In this document: piece by piece, positions 41,641 through 51,027 of the stretch | How the letters are laid out: each line of letters starts with the position of its first letter | Position numbering within the stretch: position 1 is the first letter of the stretch | NCBI RefSeq assembly: GCF_026151655.1 | Contig: NZ_JAMQPN010000004.1 | Coordinates: forward strand, 214,254 to 278,253 | Direction of reading: 5' to 3' | Origin: Leptospira soteropolitanensis | Lineage (GTDB): Bacteria; Spirochaetota; Leptospiria; Leptospirales; Leptospiraceae | DNA length: 64,000 nucleotides | Program-made: the position numbers and the translations under genes | Notes under the pieces: generated by a model | Database searches by the model: none | Told to the model about the DNA's origin: nothing | The model's input: only the letters and a program-made list of their open reading frames with translations

Positions 41641-42394
41641 AACCTGTTTTCATTAACCTCACATTGATATAAAAGAGAAGGGAAGATAGCAGGATGATAA
41701 ATCCAAATGAGAAATATAAGTTCACATCGGTAACACCAATAAAACCATACCGAAACAAATTCACCATATATAGGATCGGATTGCAGTAGGATACGGTTTG
41801 CCAAAACACAGGTAAGTTTGATACCGAATAAAAAACTCCACCAAGATATGTGAGTGGAGTTAAAATAAAAGTTGGGATAATTGTGACATCGTCAAATTTT
41901 TTTGCAAAGAGTGCATTAAAGAACCCACCTAATGAAAACAAAATCGATGTCATAAGAACGGTAAAGAGAATCACAAAGGGATTATGGAAACGGAGGTTGG
42001 TGAAAAATAAAGAAGTGAGGGTCACTAAAGCTCCTACAAAAAGCCCGCGAACAACGCCGCCAAAAGTATATCCGATCACAATGGTATAGGGAGAAGTAGG
42101 TGAAACAAGAAGTTCTTCAATATTTTTCTGGAACTTACTGGAAAAGAAAGAGGAAACCACATTGTTGTAGGAATTCGTGATCACACTCATCATAATAAGG
42201 CCCGGTACAATGAACTCTATATAAGTAAAATCTCCTATCTTACCGATTTGGCGACCAACAAGTTCCCCAAATATTAGAAAATACAAAGCCATTGTAATCA
42301 CTGGTGGAATGAGTGTTTGAACCCAGATCCGAATGATTCTAATCCATTCTCTTCTAACGATTGTTTGTAAAGAGGTAAAGTTTTGTTTCCACAT
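41624..42394 (-). CDS. ABC-2 type exporter permease
   Basis: This is a 256-residue membrane protein with six predicted transmembrane segments. The ABC-2 signature region includes FIVPGLIMMSVITNSYNNVV, SSKFQKNIEELLVSPTSP and PLTYLGGVFYSVSNLPVFWQ. It resembles the YadH/NodJ class. It pairs with the ATPase gene 2 bases upstream. The substrate is unknown. Confidence 0.88.
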   Translation of the reverse strand: MWKQNFTSLQTIVRREWIRIIRIWVQTLIPPVITMALYFLIFGELVGRQIGKIGDFTYIEFIVPGLIMMSVITNSYNNVVSSFFSSKFQKNIEELLVSPTSPYTIVIGYTFGGVVRGLFVGALVTLTSLFFTNLRFHNPFVILFTVLMTSILFSLGGFFNALFAKKFDDVTIIPTFILTPLTYLGGVFYSVSNLPVFWQTVSYCNPILYMVNLFRYGFIGVTDVNLYFSFGFIILLSSLLFYINVRLMKTGYGIRN

Positions 42395-42396
42395 AA

Positions 42397-43314
42397 TTAG
42401 TGTTTTCCTGTAAGGGACAAAAAGAGTTCTTCTAGTCGATTTGATTTGTTTCTAAGACTTAATACATCTAAATGGAGCTTAGTCAGTTCAGTGAATAGTT
42501 GGTTGACGGATGTTTTTTTATTTAATTGTACTTCTAGGGTATGGTCATCTAACCAGTCCCAATGAAATTTTTTGGAAACCGGTTTTGATTGATTCGATTT
42601 TTTTAAATCAATGATTAGAGTCTCTTTATCCAATCGTTGCAGGAGCTTTTTCATTGAAGTGTTTTCGACAATTTCTCCCTTATCGATGATGGCAATGTTC
42701 TTACAAAGTGATTCCGCTTCTTCCAGATAGTGAGTTGTTAGGATGATGGTTTTTCCGGCTTTGTTCAATTCTTTTAAAAATTCCCACATGGACCGACGGA
42801 TTTCAATATCCACACCTGCGGTTGGTTCATCCAAAATAAGAAGTTTAGGGTCGTGGACGAGGGCCCGCGCAATCATAAGTCTTCGTTTCATCCCTCCACT
42901 GAGTTGGCCCGCAGCAGACTTACGTTTGTCAAATAGCGATAGTTTTTCTAAATAGTATTCCACTTTGTCTTTGGCTTCCTTATAAGGAATCCCGTAGAAT
43001 CCGGCTTGGTTGATTAAGATTTGTTCGACTGCCTCAAAAATTCCAAAGTTAAATTCTTGGGGAACAATTCCTAGAAACGTTTTTGCTAGGTCAGGACTTG
43101 TATCGATGTCGGTTCCAAAGATTTTGACTTTCCCTCCTGTTTTATTGATAAGGGAACTCAAAATTCCAATAGTAGTAGATTTCCCTGCACCATTGGGCCC
43201 AAGCAAAGCGAAAAAATCTCCAGATTCCACTTTTAGGTCAATGGAACGAAGGGCTTTCACTCCATTGGCATACGTTTTTTCTAAACCTTCTAATTCGATG
43301 GCGTATTTTTGCAT
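42397..43314 (-). CDS. ABC-2 type exporter ATP-binding protein
   Basis: The 305-residue ATPase has Walker A GPNGAGKSTTIG near 39-50, the signature LSGGMKRR, Walker B LLILDEPTAGVD and TTHYLEEAE. The last 90 residues are the C-terminal extension seen in YadG/CcmA-like exporters. It begins exactly where trhO ends and is followed by its permease. Confidence 0.9.
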   Translation of the reverse strand: MQKYAIELEGLEKTYANGVKALRSIDLKVESGDFFALLGPNGAGKSTTIGILSSLINKTGGKVKIFGTDIDTSPDLAKTFLGIVPQEFNFGIFEAVEQILINQAGFYGIPYKEAKDKVEYYLEKLSLFDKRKSAAGQLSGGMKRRLMIARALVHDPKLLILDEPTAGVDIEIRRSMWEFLKELNKAGKTIILTTHYLEEAESLCKNIAIIDKGEIVENTSMKKLLQRLDKETLIIDLKKSNQSKPVSKKFHWDWLDDHTLEVQLNKKTSVNQLFTELTKLHLDVLSLRNKSNRLEELFLSLTGKH

Positions 43315-44346
43315 CTATTTTCCTACTAGTTTTCTTGTTAGGTGGTGAGTTGGATACTTTTTGTTTTTAATATTTTCTTTTCGTAAGTTTTTTTGCATAT
43401 CTTCTGGTAGTAAGATGATATTTTTACATTCTTCGGAACAACAACCGAGAAGTTCTTTTCCACAATCTTCACATTGAATGATAAGTACATGGCAACCGAG
43501 ATTGGCACAGTTAGTATGTCTATCGCTTGGTTTTCCACAAGTATAACAAACGGAAAGAATATCATCTGTCACACGTTCACCCAACCGATCATCAAAAACA
43601 AAATTTTTCCCTTTAAACTTAGAAGGAATTCCTGCATCTTGAACTGCCTTTGCATAATTAATGATCCCCCCACGTAATTGGTGGACTTTGGAGAAACCTT
43701 TGTATTTTAAATAAGCACTAGCTTTTTCACAACGAATCCCACCAGTACAGTAAAGTAGAATTTTTTTATCTTTGTTATCTTTCAAAAGATCTTCCACAAG
43801 AGGAAGTTCTTCTCTAAAGGTTCCTACATCAGGTAAAATGGCATTTTCAAAATGTCCGACTTCAGATTCATAATTATTTCGTAAATCCACCACAACTACA
43901 CCTGGTTCCGATAGGGCATCATGAAATTCTAATGGTGTTAGGTGGGTTCCCACATCTGAGGGATCGAATTTTGAATCATCGAGTCCGTCTGCTACAATTT
44001 TTTTTCTAACCTTTATAGCTAGTTTGATAAAACTTTCTTTTTTATCTTCCACAGCATCATTAAAATAGATTTTGTTTAGTTCGGGAATGGAATCAACTGT
44101 TGTTCTAAGTTTCTCATAATTTTCGATTGGTATGGAAAATTGTGCATTGATTCCCTCTTTTGCCAAATAGATTCTGCCAAGGATTCCTAAATCTTCAAAA
44201 GCATCATACAGTTTGTCCCGAAATTGAATTGGGTCTTCCAATTTGACATAACGGTAAAAGGAAATGACTCGGCGTTCCCTAGTGTCCATCTCCACTCGTT
44301 TTTTTAAGGTTTCTTTGTCATAACGATTGAATAAAAACTTTTTCAT
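43315..44346 (-). CDS. trhO: tRNA uridine(34) hydroxylase TrhO (rhodanese-like)
   Basis: The 343-residue protein begins with the TrhO N-domain (GRIYLAKEGINAQFSIP) and has a rhodanese domain with catalytic Cys200 in LYCTGGIRCEKAS. A Cys-rich C-terminus follows (VCYTCGKPSDRHTNC, then CEDCGKELLGCCSEEC), probably metal binding. TrhO makes 5-hydroxyuridine at the tRNA wobble position. It overlaps the flavoprotein gene by 4 bases. Confidence 0.9.
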   Translation of the reverse strand: MKKFLFNRYDKETLKKRVEMDTRERRVISFYRYVKLEDPIQFRDKLYDAFEDLGILGRIYLAKEGINAQFSIPIENYEKLRTTVDSIPELNKIYFNDAVEDKKESFIKLAIKVRKKIVADGLDDSKFDPSDVGTHLTPLEFHDALSEPGVVVVDLRNNYESEVGHFENAILPDVGTFREELPLVEDLLKDNKDKKILLYCTGGIRCEKASAYLKYKGFSKVHQLRGGIINYAKAVQDAGIPSKFKGKNFVFDDRLGERVTDDILSVCYTCGKPSDRHTNCANLGCHVLIIQCEDCGKELLGCCSEECKNIILLPEDMQKNLRKENIKNKKYPTHHLTRKLVGK

Positions 44347-45725
44347 TTAGCACCTTTTAGTTTTTCTTCTTTTACTTTTCGAAAAGCATTTCTCGTAATC
44401 TCAGAAATGGCAGGATGGATATAGATCATTCCTAAGTAATCGTCTAGTTTAGCATTTAAATACATACCAAGAAGGATTTGGTGGATAAGGTTTGCTGCTT
44501 CTTCGCCTATGATATGGGCACCAAGTACCTGTTCGGTTTCTTTGGACACAAGTACCTTTACAAATCCAGAACTGGACATTCTTGCCATCCCTGTGGCACT
44601 AGAGGAATAAGGATTTAGACCTTTGTAATAGGGAATTTGTTTTAGGATGAGTTCCTCTTCTGTGAATCCCACACTTGCTATTTGAGGGTGTGTGAATACA
44701 GCTTCTGGCATAGGTGGGTAATTGATGGGTTGGTTTTCTTTTTTTCCGTACAAAAGATCAAAAAGATATTCTCCTTCAAAGTTGGCGCTATGGCGAAAGA
44801 AATACCTACCTGTCACATCGCCGAAAGCATAAATTCCAGGTTCTGCGGTTTCTAAGTGATCATCCACTTGGATGTATCCATTGGCGTTAGTTTTAATTTT
44901 TGTATTTTCTAAACCAAGGTTATCCGTATTCGGTCGAATTCCCGTGGCCACGAGGAGTCTTTCTGCGGAATGGATGGTTTTTTTTCCTAGTTCGTTAATT
45001 CCTGTTACGGTAAAAATTCCATCTTTGAAATCAACTTGTTCAATTTGATAATGGGATTCTATCGGGAAGGGTAGATGTTTGTTTAATTCCTTTTTGATTT
45101 CTCCATCGGCTGTTCGCAAAACATCCGTTCGTGTCAGTCCTGTTACTTCACAACCGTAGGCCTTGTAAGCTGCTCCCAGTTCCAAAGAAATAAAGCCCGC
45201 TCCAATAATGATTAGAGATTTTGGAAATTTGTCTGGGGACAGAGCCTCTCGGGATGTCCAAAAGGGTGTATTTTTTAGTCCAGGAATGTCTGGAATATTG
45301 GGTCTTGTTCCAGTAACAACAAATATGTGTTTGGCGGTATATGTATCTTTACCGTCTGAAAGGATACGACTATCAATGAATCTTACTTCTTTAGGATAAT
45401 AGTCTATATTGGGATTTTTTTCGTAAGCGATGGGAATGGAATCGGAATCTGATTTTACCGTTTCATTCACTCGTTTGAAAATTTGAGTCACATCGGCGAC
45501 TGGTTTTTCTTTAAAAAAAACGGGAAATTTTTCTGTATCCGCTGCCATACGAATGAGTTCAGAAGGATAGATCACCATTTTGGAAGGGATACAACCCCGA
45601 TTGAGACAAGTCCCTCCTGGAGTTTCCTTTTCAAATACAGCAACTTTTTTGCCGATTTTGGAAGGTGGGGTCACAAGTTTGGTTCCCGCCCCCGCACCAA
45701 TGACAATGATGTCATATTCTTTCAT
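44343..45725 (-). CDS. FAD-dependent disulfide reductase (dihydrolipoyl dehydrogenase/mycothione reductase-like)
   Basis: This is a 460-residue class I flavoprotein. The FAD motif is GAGAGTKL near 10-17, and the redox disulfide is C40-x4-C45 (GGTCLNRGCIPSK). The NAD(P)H motif is GAGFISLELG, and AEPGIYAFGDVTGR closes the FAD site. The C-terminal catalytic His is in YIHPAISE. It is more like LPD or mycothione reductase than glutathione reductase. With no lipoylated complex nearby, the substrate is open; its place at the head of a glutaredoxin/BolA operon suggests a thiol substrate. Confidence 0.85.
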   Translation of the reverse strand: MKEYDIIVIGAGAGTKLVTPPSKIGKKVAVFEKETPGGTCLNRGCIPSKMVIYPSELIRMAADTEKFPVFFKEKPVADVTQIFKRVNETVKSDSDSIPIAYEKNPNIDYYPKEVRFIDSRILSDGKDTYTAKHIFVVTGTRPNIPDIPGLKNTPFWTSREALSPDKFPKSLIIIGAGFISLELGAAYKAYGCEVTGLTRTDVLRTADGEIKKELNKHLPFPIESHYQIEQVDFKDGIFTVTGINELGKKTIHSAERLLVATGIRPNTDNLGLENTKIKTNANGYIQVDDHLETAEPGIYAFGDVTGRYFFRHSANFEGEYLFDLLYGKKENQPINYPPMPEAVFTHPQIASVGFTEEELILKQIPYYKGLNPYSSSATGMARMSSSGFVKVLVSKETEQVLGAHIIGEEAANLIHQILLGMYLNAKLDDYLGMIYIHPAISEITRNAFRKVKEEKLKGAK

Positions 45726-45820
45726 ACTGGTTCCAGCTTGGAAATTTGCCAGTTTTCTGTAAATGAAGCAAAATTCCTTTTCCTAAATTTAGAAAAACAG
45801 ATCCTTCCGTAATCCAGGTT

Positions 45821-46612
45821 TTATATGGATTTATAAACTCCCCCATCAGCTCTAACGGAGGCACCGTTGATCATGGAAGCAAGATCGCTTGCTAGGAAGA
45901 GGATGACATTTGCAATTTCCTCTGGCTTTGCGAAACGCCCTGCTAAGGATGAGGGTCTGTTTTCTCGAATGAAGTCCCTTGCCATTTCTTCCTTTGATTT
46001 TCCTTTTTCCTTTGCTAGGGACTCGATAAAATCTTCCACCCCTTCTGATAGAGTGGGTCCTGGCAAAACCGAATTGACTGTCACATTTGTTCCCTTACAA
46101 ACTTCCGCACTTCCTCGAGAAACGGAAAGCTGTGCAGTTTTACTCATCCCGTAGTGCACCATCTCGACAGGAATGTTTAGGGCCGATTCACTTGAAACAA
46201 AAACTACACGACCGTAGTTTCTTTCGATCATTCCTTTCAAATAGTGCTGCGTGAGTTCGGCCCCACTTAAGACATTGGTTTCATACATTTTTTTCCAATC
46301 CTCTCTCTTTATTTCAAAAAAGGGTTTTGGTTCAAAGTATCCTGCATTGTTTACAAGTACATCAAGGTATGGAATTTCTTTCGTAAGCTTTTGGATACCT
46401 TCTTCTAAAGCTAAATCGGCTGAAACACCACCTAACTTTGCATTCGGTACAATTGATTTGATTTCAGAAGTGGCAATTTTCACTGCAGCATCAGATCTAC
46501 CATGTAGGAAAACTTCGGCACCCTCTTTTGTAAAACTAAGGGCGGTCTGAAATCCAATTCCTTTTGTGGATCCTGTGACTAAAACTTTTTTGTCTTTTAG
46601 GCCTGTATTCAT
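45821..46612 (-). CDS. Short-chain dehydrogenase/reductase
   Basis: The 263-residue SDR has TGSTKGIGFQ near 14-23, NNAGYF and the catalytic Ser...Tyr-x3-Lys (FVSSESALNI, then HYGMSK). The C-terminus ends INGASVRADGG. The substrate is unknown. It overlaps the upstream MDR gene by 4 bases in a DoxX-MDR-SDR operon. Confidence 0.9.
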   Translation of the reverse strand: MNTGLKDKKVLVTGSTKGIGFQTALSFTKEGAEVFLHGRSDAAVKIATSEIKSIVPNAKLGGVSADLALEEGIQKLTKEIPYLDVLVNNAGYFEPKPFFEIKREDWKKMYETNVLSGAELTQHYLKGMIERNYGRVVFVSSESALNIPVEMVHYGMSKTAQLSVSRGSAEVCKGTNVTVNSVLPGPTLSEGVEDFIESLAKEKGKSKEEMARDFIRENRPSSLAGRFAKPEEIANVILFLASDLASMINGASVRADGGVYKSI

Positions 46613-47619
46613 TTTTCCATTCCTCCGAGTACAATTTTACCAATTGTTTTTCCTGTTTGTAACAGTTCGTGTGCTTTATTTAGACTTTCGATTGTCATTT
46701 CTCCCAAATCTATTCTGTTTGTCGGTGTGATTTTTCCCATATCCACAAGTCCTCCAATTTCCTCTAACAGTTGTTTTTGTTTGATTCGGTCTTCTGTTTG
46801 GAACATGGATCTCGTAAACATAAATTCATTTAAATATCCATTACTTTTGGACTTGAGGAGATTCATGTTGAGGGGAGAACCAGATTCGACAATCGAACAT
46901 ATATTTCCAAAGGGATTAATCACTTTGGCTAAGTTTTCAAAATGGTCTTTTGGATCACTAAAAAGAAGGATTTCATCGATACCCGTTAGACCAATGGACT
47001 GAATCTGTTCTAAGTAATCTTTTTTGTGATTCAGGACAAAATCAGCACCGAGGGATTTTACCCATGAGATCGATTCTTCTCTAGAAGCGGTCACAATGAT
47101 TTTTGAATTAGTTTTTTGTTTCAAAATTTGTATCGCAATACTTCCCACACCCCCTGCACCGGCTACTAAGAGGAGAGTTTTATTTTCCAAAGGATTAAGT
47201 TTTAATTTTTCAAAAATGGATTCATAAGCAGTAATCGTCGTTAAAGGAAGTGAGGCTGCTTCTTTAAAATTTAAAGTTTTTGGCTTTTTCCCCACAATGA
47301 ACTCATCCACGACTTGAAATTCAGCATTACTTCCTGGACGTTTGAGGTCCCCCGCATAAAAAACTTCTTCTCCCAATTGTAGAGTCGAAACCTTCTCACC
47401 CAGTTCAGTCACCACACCCGCAGCATCCCATCCTAAAACTCTCGGGCCTGGATTTTCCATCGTAATCGAATTTCTGATTTTATAGTCGACTGGATTGACA
47501 GAAATTGCCTTTATTTGTACGCGAACATCATGGGGTCCAATTGGCTCGGATGGAACATCTAACGTTCGTAATACTGATTTTTTTTCGTTTGAATCATAAA
47601 CAGCTGCGATTACTTTCAT
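46609..47619 (-). CDS. Zinc-independent MDR oxidoreductase (quinone reductase-like)
   Basis: The product is about 336 residues. It begins MKVIAAVYDSNEKKSVLRTL, with NPVDYKIR, GWDAAGVVTELGEKV, and the nucleotide-binding VAGAGGVGSIAIQ. The structural and catalytic zinc ligands of alcohol dehydrogenase are absent, matching the quinone oxidoreductase/ZinB-like branch. The ATG at 47619 is chosen because it matches the family start and overlaps the DoxX stop (ATGA). It likely reduces an electrophilic carbonyl or quinone. Confidence 0.87.
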   Translation of the reverse strand: MKVIAAVYDSNEKKSVLRTLDVPSEPIGPHDVRVQIKAISVNPVDYKIRNSITMENPGPRVLGWDAAGVVTELGEKVSTLQLGEEVFYAGDLKRPGSNAEFQVVDEFIVGKKPKTLNFKEAASLPLTTITAYESIFEKLKLNPLENKTLLLVAGAGGVGSIAIQILKQKTNSKIIVTASREESISWVKSLGADFVLNHKKDYLEQIQSIGLTGIDEILLFSDPKDHFENLAKVINPFGNICSIVESGSPLNMNLLKSKSNGYLNEFMFTRSMFQTEDRIKQKQLLEEIGGLVDMGKITPTNRIDLGEMTIESLNKAHELLQTGKTIGKIVLGGMEK

Positions 47620-48041
47620 AAATTCCTCATTTTCAAAAATGAATCGATGGATAGAATTTGGTTTTCTACAGAGTATAAGGCTAAAAAATAACATACCATG
47701 TAGATCATTTGAATTCCAACGATTTCCCATTTTTCTAACAAACACATTCCAAAAATAAGGGAACACATTAAAAGACTGGCTAAAAATAAACTCAATTTCG
47801 TTTGCCAGCCGACTAGGATTAAAACACCTAATAGAAGTTCCATGAAAGGGATGATGTAACCCATTGTACTAATCAGGGTCGATGGTAATGGGGTATCGGA
47901 AAAAAGTGTGTTCATCCATTCTCGAAAAACTCCATACTTATTTCCAATTCGAACCAGGCCGTGTCCTAAAAGGTTTGTTCCGATAGCGATTCGTAACACT
48001 AGACTTGCTAGTGAAATTCCGTTGAGTTCCATTGCATTCAT
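47616..48041 (-). CDS. DoxX family membrane protein
   Basis: This 141-residue protein has four hydrophobic segments and the DoxX pattern (LVLRIAIGTNLLGHGLVRIG, then PFMELLLGVLILVGW). DoxX proteins are poorly understood and often linked to redox stress. It is the first gene of the operon divergent from the LysR gene, so probably under its control. Confidence 0.82.
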   Translation of the reverse strand: MNAMELNGISLASLVLRIAIGTNLLGHGLVRIGNKYGVFREWMNTLFSDTPLPSTLISTMGYIIPFMELLLGVLILVGWQTKLSLFLASLLMCSLIFGMCLLEKWEIVGIQMIYMVCYFLALYSVENQILSIDSFLKMRNL

Positions 48042-48082
48042 AGAACCCGGTCTTTATCGGATCTCTTTTTTGTAAATCAAAA

Positions 48083-48131
48083 ATATTCAATATGATATGT
48101 AATTGACAATTTGTATAGTTTTGGTTTACAA
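48083..48131 (+). promoter_or_regulatory. Divergent regulatory region with LysR promoter and palindrome
   Basis: TTGACA at 48103-48108 and TTACAA at 48126-48131 are 17 bases apart and point at the LysR gene, whose ATG at 48139 would lie at or near the transcription start. ATATT-C-AATAT at 48083-48093 is a perfect palindrome between the divergent genes and a candidate operator. Confidence 0.5.
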
Positions 48132-48138
48132 TGGGCAG

Positions 48139-49041
48139 ATGATTTCTTCCATTCGCGACGTTGACGATCTTAAAACCTTTGTCTTTGTGGTCCAAGATCG
48201 AAGTTTTACCCAAACTGCCACTCGAATGGGTGTGACGAAGGCAGCTGTTGCCAAGCGAATCCAGAGTTTGGAGAAGATTTGGAATACACAGCTTTTTTAT
48301 AGAAATACGAGAAAGGTGATCCCGACAAGAGATGCCGATTTGATTTATCAAAAGGTCGTAGCCATTTTGGAGAGTGTCAAAGAATTAGAAAATTCACTAA
48401 CCAACAAAGACGAATTAGAGGGAACACTCCGTATTACTTGTGTGAGTTCCATGTCTCATAATTTTGTCGCCGATGTTATTGAGAAGTTCCAAGTCCAAAA
48501 TCCCAAAATAACCATCCAACTCATTGTTACCGATAGTTTGTTAGATCTAATGGAGGAATCGATTGACATAGGAATTCGTGTTGGTCCGGATATTCCACCT
48601 GGTTTAATGGGAGTGGAATTGTTTAAAAATCGAATTGTAGCTGTTGCAAGTCCCGGATATCTCAAAACAAATCGTGAATTGAAAAGTCCAAAAGATTTAG
48701 AAACACATAATCTTTTATATTTGGACCTTCATAAAAATCTCCAATTTTCTGGGACAAGTTATACATTAGAATCTTTGAGTAAAAAAAGAAATTTTGTTTC
48801 AAACGATGCAGCAAGTCTTGTGCAAATGGGATTAAAGGGGAAAGGGGTCCTTGTTCGTTCATTTTGGGATATTGAGGAAGGGCTCCACGAGGGAAAATTC
48901 ATTCCTGTTTTAAAAGACTATCCTTTAAAAAATTTTGGAAGTGTTTGGTTGGTTCACCCTTTCAGTAAAACACCATCCCGGAGGATGATGGTGTTTCGGA
49001 ATTTTTTAGAATCGGAGAGTCGCTTGAAATTCAATCGATAA
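48139..49041 (+). CDS. LysR-type transcriptional regulator
   Basis: The product is about 300 residues. An N-terminal winged helix-turn-helix (DLKTFVFVVQDRSFTQTATR, then VTKAAVAKRIQSLEK) is followed by a LysR effector-binding domain (LEGTLRITCVSSMSHNFV, then DIGIRVGP). It lies head-to-head with the DoxX-MDR-SDR operon and, as is usual for this family, likely regulates that operon and itself. The start is ATG 48139; no Shine-Dalgarno is visible. The end overlaps the endonuclease gene by 11 bases. Confidence 0.9.
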   Translation: MISSIRDVDDLKTFVFVVQDRSFTQTATRMGVTKAAVAKRIQSLEKIWNTQLFYRNTRKVIPTRDADLIYQKVVAILESVKELENSLTNKDELEGTLRITCVSSMSHNFVADVIEKFQVQNPKITIQLIVTDSLLDLMEESIDIGIRVGPDIPPGLMGVELFKNRIVAVASPGYLKTNRELKSPKDLETHNLLYLDLHKNLQFSGTSYTLESLSKKRNFVSNDAASLVQMGLKGKGVLVRSFWDIEEGLHEGKFIPVLKDYPLKNFGSVWLVHPFSKTPSRRMMVFRNFLESESRLKFNR

Positions 49042-49795
49042 ATGGATTTTTAACTTTCTGGATTTTCTCTATGATTTCATTTTTTCGAATTTCAAACGTA
49101 TCCGGTGGATCCAGTTGGTTCCAAGACTCATAGAGTTTTCTCCTATTTTCTGGAACAGGGATTCCATATTTCCATTCCATATAAAAATAGGTTCGAGCAA
49201 TATCCCCGCGAATGTTTGGTTTTGGTTCTGCAGTTTGTTCTTTAAAATTGATTTCAAAATCACAAAGACCATAGTTTCTTTCTTCGCCAGCAATTTCTCC
49301 ATAGGAAAAGATCCCACGGTCTGCATTGATTTCTCCAGGAACAGGGACAATATTGTGCATATCTGCTTCCATTCGATTGAATTCAGGATCTGTGGCCCGG
49401 CAACATTTTCGTCCCCGCACTGGTTTTCCATTGGCCTCACAATGTTTTTCTGTCCAACATTGCCGTTGGCTTCCAAAACTATGAGCAGGCACAATATGTT
49501 CCCACTCAATCCATGTTTGGCGATCGTTGTCTTTTCTGCTTGCGAGGCCACAAGATGCTAAATCGATTTTCAACCTTCCGAAGTTTTCTTTATCTTCCGT
49601 AAAGGAACAACCACAATAGAAATCAGTTCCCACCTTTTTGTAAAAGCGTTTTAGAACACGTTTCGCTTTCTGAAAATCATACTCCTTTGGGAGTAAATCT
49701 TTAGTTTCTTCTTTTTCTTCTGTTTGGGCATAAAGAAAAAAACTGACCAAACAGAAGAGAAAAACAGTGAAGTAGAAATAGTGGACTTTTTTCAA
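49031..49795 (-). CDS. Secreted endonuclease I family nuclease
   Basis: The product is about 254 residues. A signal peptide (KKVHYFYFTVFLFCLVSFFL, then YAQ) precedes the EndA/endonuclease I domain. EWEHIVPAHSFG carries the catalytic His of the beta-beta-alpha metal site, and FNRMEADMHNIVPVPGEIN is a second family signature. It has eight or more cysteines, as expected for a periplasmic enzyme. It would degrade extracellular DNA. The TTG start at 49795 overlaps the stop of the MAPEG gene (TTGA), indicating translational coupling. Confidence 0.88.
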   Translation of the reverse strand: MKKVHYFYFTVFLFCLVSFFLYAQTEEKEETKDLLPKEYDFQKAKRVLKRFYKKVGTDFYCGCSFTEDKENFGRLKIDLASCGLASRKDNDRQTWIEWEHIVPAHSFGSQRQCWTEKHCEANGKPVRGRKCCRATDPEFNRMEADMHNIVPVPGEINADRGIFSYGEIAGEERNYGLCDFEINFKEQTAEPKPNIRGDIARTYFYMEWKYGIPVPENRRKLYESWNQLDPPDTFEIRKNEIIEKIQKVKNPFID

Positions 49796-50184
49796 GGCAG
49801 AATCGGAAGTAAATACATAAACATTGTACAAAGAAACGCTAAAGTCCAAATGGTTGACCTAGCTTTCGGTAGATCCGCAATGTATAGATAAATATATAAA
49901 AAACGCAAAGCCACAAAACTCATCGCAAGAATTTCTAACCAATAAAAATCCACTTCCAAGAGGAGATTGAATAAAATGGCGACAGAAAAAATGGAAAATG
50001 CTTCAAACCCGTTTTGATGTGCACCGTTTGCACGAGCGCCCCAACCAGTGAGATTCGCTTGTTGCGTTCTCGGATGATGGTTATCGTAGCCTTTTCCTTC
50101 TTTTGCCATCGCAATGGCAACAATTCCCTTTGCTAAATAAATTTGCCCTATAGAAACAAGTAAACAAATAGTAATGATAGTCAT
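49792..50184 (-). CDS. MAPEG family membrane protein
   Basis: The 130-residue protein has four hydrophobic segments. HPRTQQANLTGWGARANGAH plus QNGFEAF is the MAPEG signature (glutathione-using membrane proteins of eicosanoid metabolism; bacterial roles are mostly unknown). It heads a two-gene operon with the nuclease. Confidence 0.85.
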   Translation of the reverse strand: MTIITICLLVSIGQIYLAKGIVAIAMAKEGKGYDNHHPRTQQANLTGWGARANGAHQNGFEAFSIFSVAILFNLLLEVDFYWLEILAMSFVALRFLYIYLYIADLPKARSTIWTLAFLCTMFMYLLPILP

Positions 50185-50227
50185 TGGTTATAGTATTAAC
50201 TTTCTTTGCTGTTTGTAAAATATAAAA

Positions 50228-51004
50228 TTACCATTGATCCCTTAGTTTTCGAAGTGTTAAAAATACCGAACGATCATTTGTAAATGTTTCCTTTAGCTCT
50301 GTTAGTCGCTCTTTCACTGAATTTGTATTCCTCCGAAAAAAAGGATTTAGTTTTTTCTCTGATCCCATTTCAGAAATTTGAAAAGGTTTTAGAGATTCTT
50401 TGAATTGGTAACGAAATGGATTTTCTGGGTCGATATGTTCGGAAAATTTGAGGTTATTTTCCCAATAATCATGGCCAGGATATAGGAAACAAGAATCGGG
50501 TAGGGTTTCAAAACGAGACTGAATGGTTTCGTATAAAACACTGGGATCTCCCCCCCGAAAACAGTTTCCTACACCTGCATTAAATAATGTATCACCCGAA
50601 AAAATCCCAAGAATGGTTTTTGGGTTTTTCCAAACAAAACTTAGGTGAGAAAAAGTATGACCTGGTGTGTCCCATGCAGTTAGTGATTCTTCTTCCACAG
50701 AAAAAACGAGATCACCTTCTTTTAAAATTTGATCTAACCCAGGTATTTTATCTTTTGCATTTTTGTGACCGTAGACAACCGCTTTTGTTTCTTCCTTCAA
50801 TTCTAAATTGCCTTGAGTATGGTCGCCATGTTCGTGGGTATTCAGGATTCCTTTGATTCTCACACCTAACTTTTGTGAATGGTTTAGGATTTGTTTTGCA
50901 TCAAAGGGATCAATACAGTAGGCCTCTCCAGTCCGATTGGAATAAACGAGGTAACTATAGTTCCTAAGCGGTGAGTTTGTAAAGATGGGAAGGATTTCTA
51001 TCAT
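50228..51004 (-). CDS. gloB: Hydroxyacylglutathione hydrolase-like metallo-beta-lactamase (glyoxalase II)
   Basis: The 258-residue MBL-fold protein has the metal motif H57-x-H59-x-D61-H62 (NTHEHGDHTQGN). IFSGDTLFNAGVGNCFRGGD is typical of glyoxalase II, and YPGHDYWENNLKFS supplies the late metal His and substrate contacts. The C-terminal helical part (NPFFRRNTNSV) also matches. It hydrolyses S-lactoylglutathione, which fits the glutathione genes in this window. Confidence 0.85.
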   Translation of the reverse strand: MIEILPIFTNSPLRNYSYLVYSNRTGEAYCIDPFDAKQILNHSQKLGVRIKGILNTHEHGDHTQGNLELKEETKAVVYGHKNAKDKIPGLDQILKEGDLVFSVEEESLTAWDTPGHTFSHLSFVWKNPKTILGIFSGDTLFNAGVGNCFRGGDPSVLYETIQSRFETLPDSCFLYPGHDYWENNLKFSEHIDPENPFRYQFKESLKPFQISEMGSEKKLNPFFRRNTNSVKERLTELKETFTNDRSVFLTLRKLRDQW

Positions 51005-51027
51005 TTGACCTAATCCTTCCCAACGTT

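Noticed and set aside
48103..48138. Upstream GTG/TTG starts for the LysR gene
   Set aside because: They lie inside the likely promoter and add residues with no LysR similarity.
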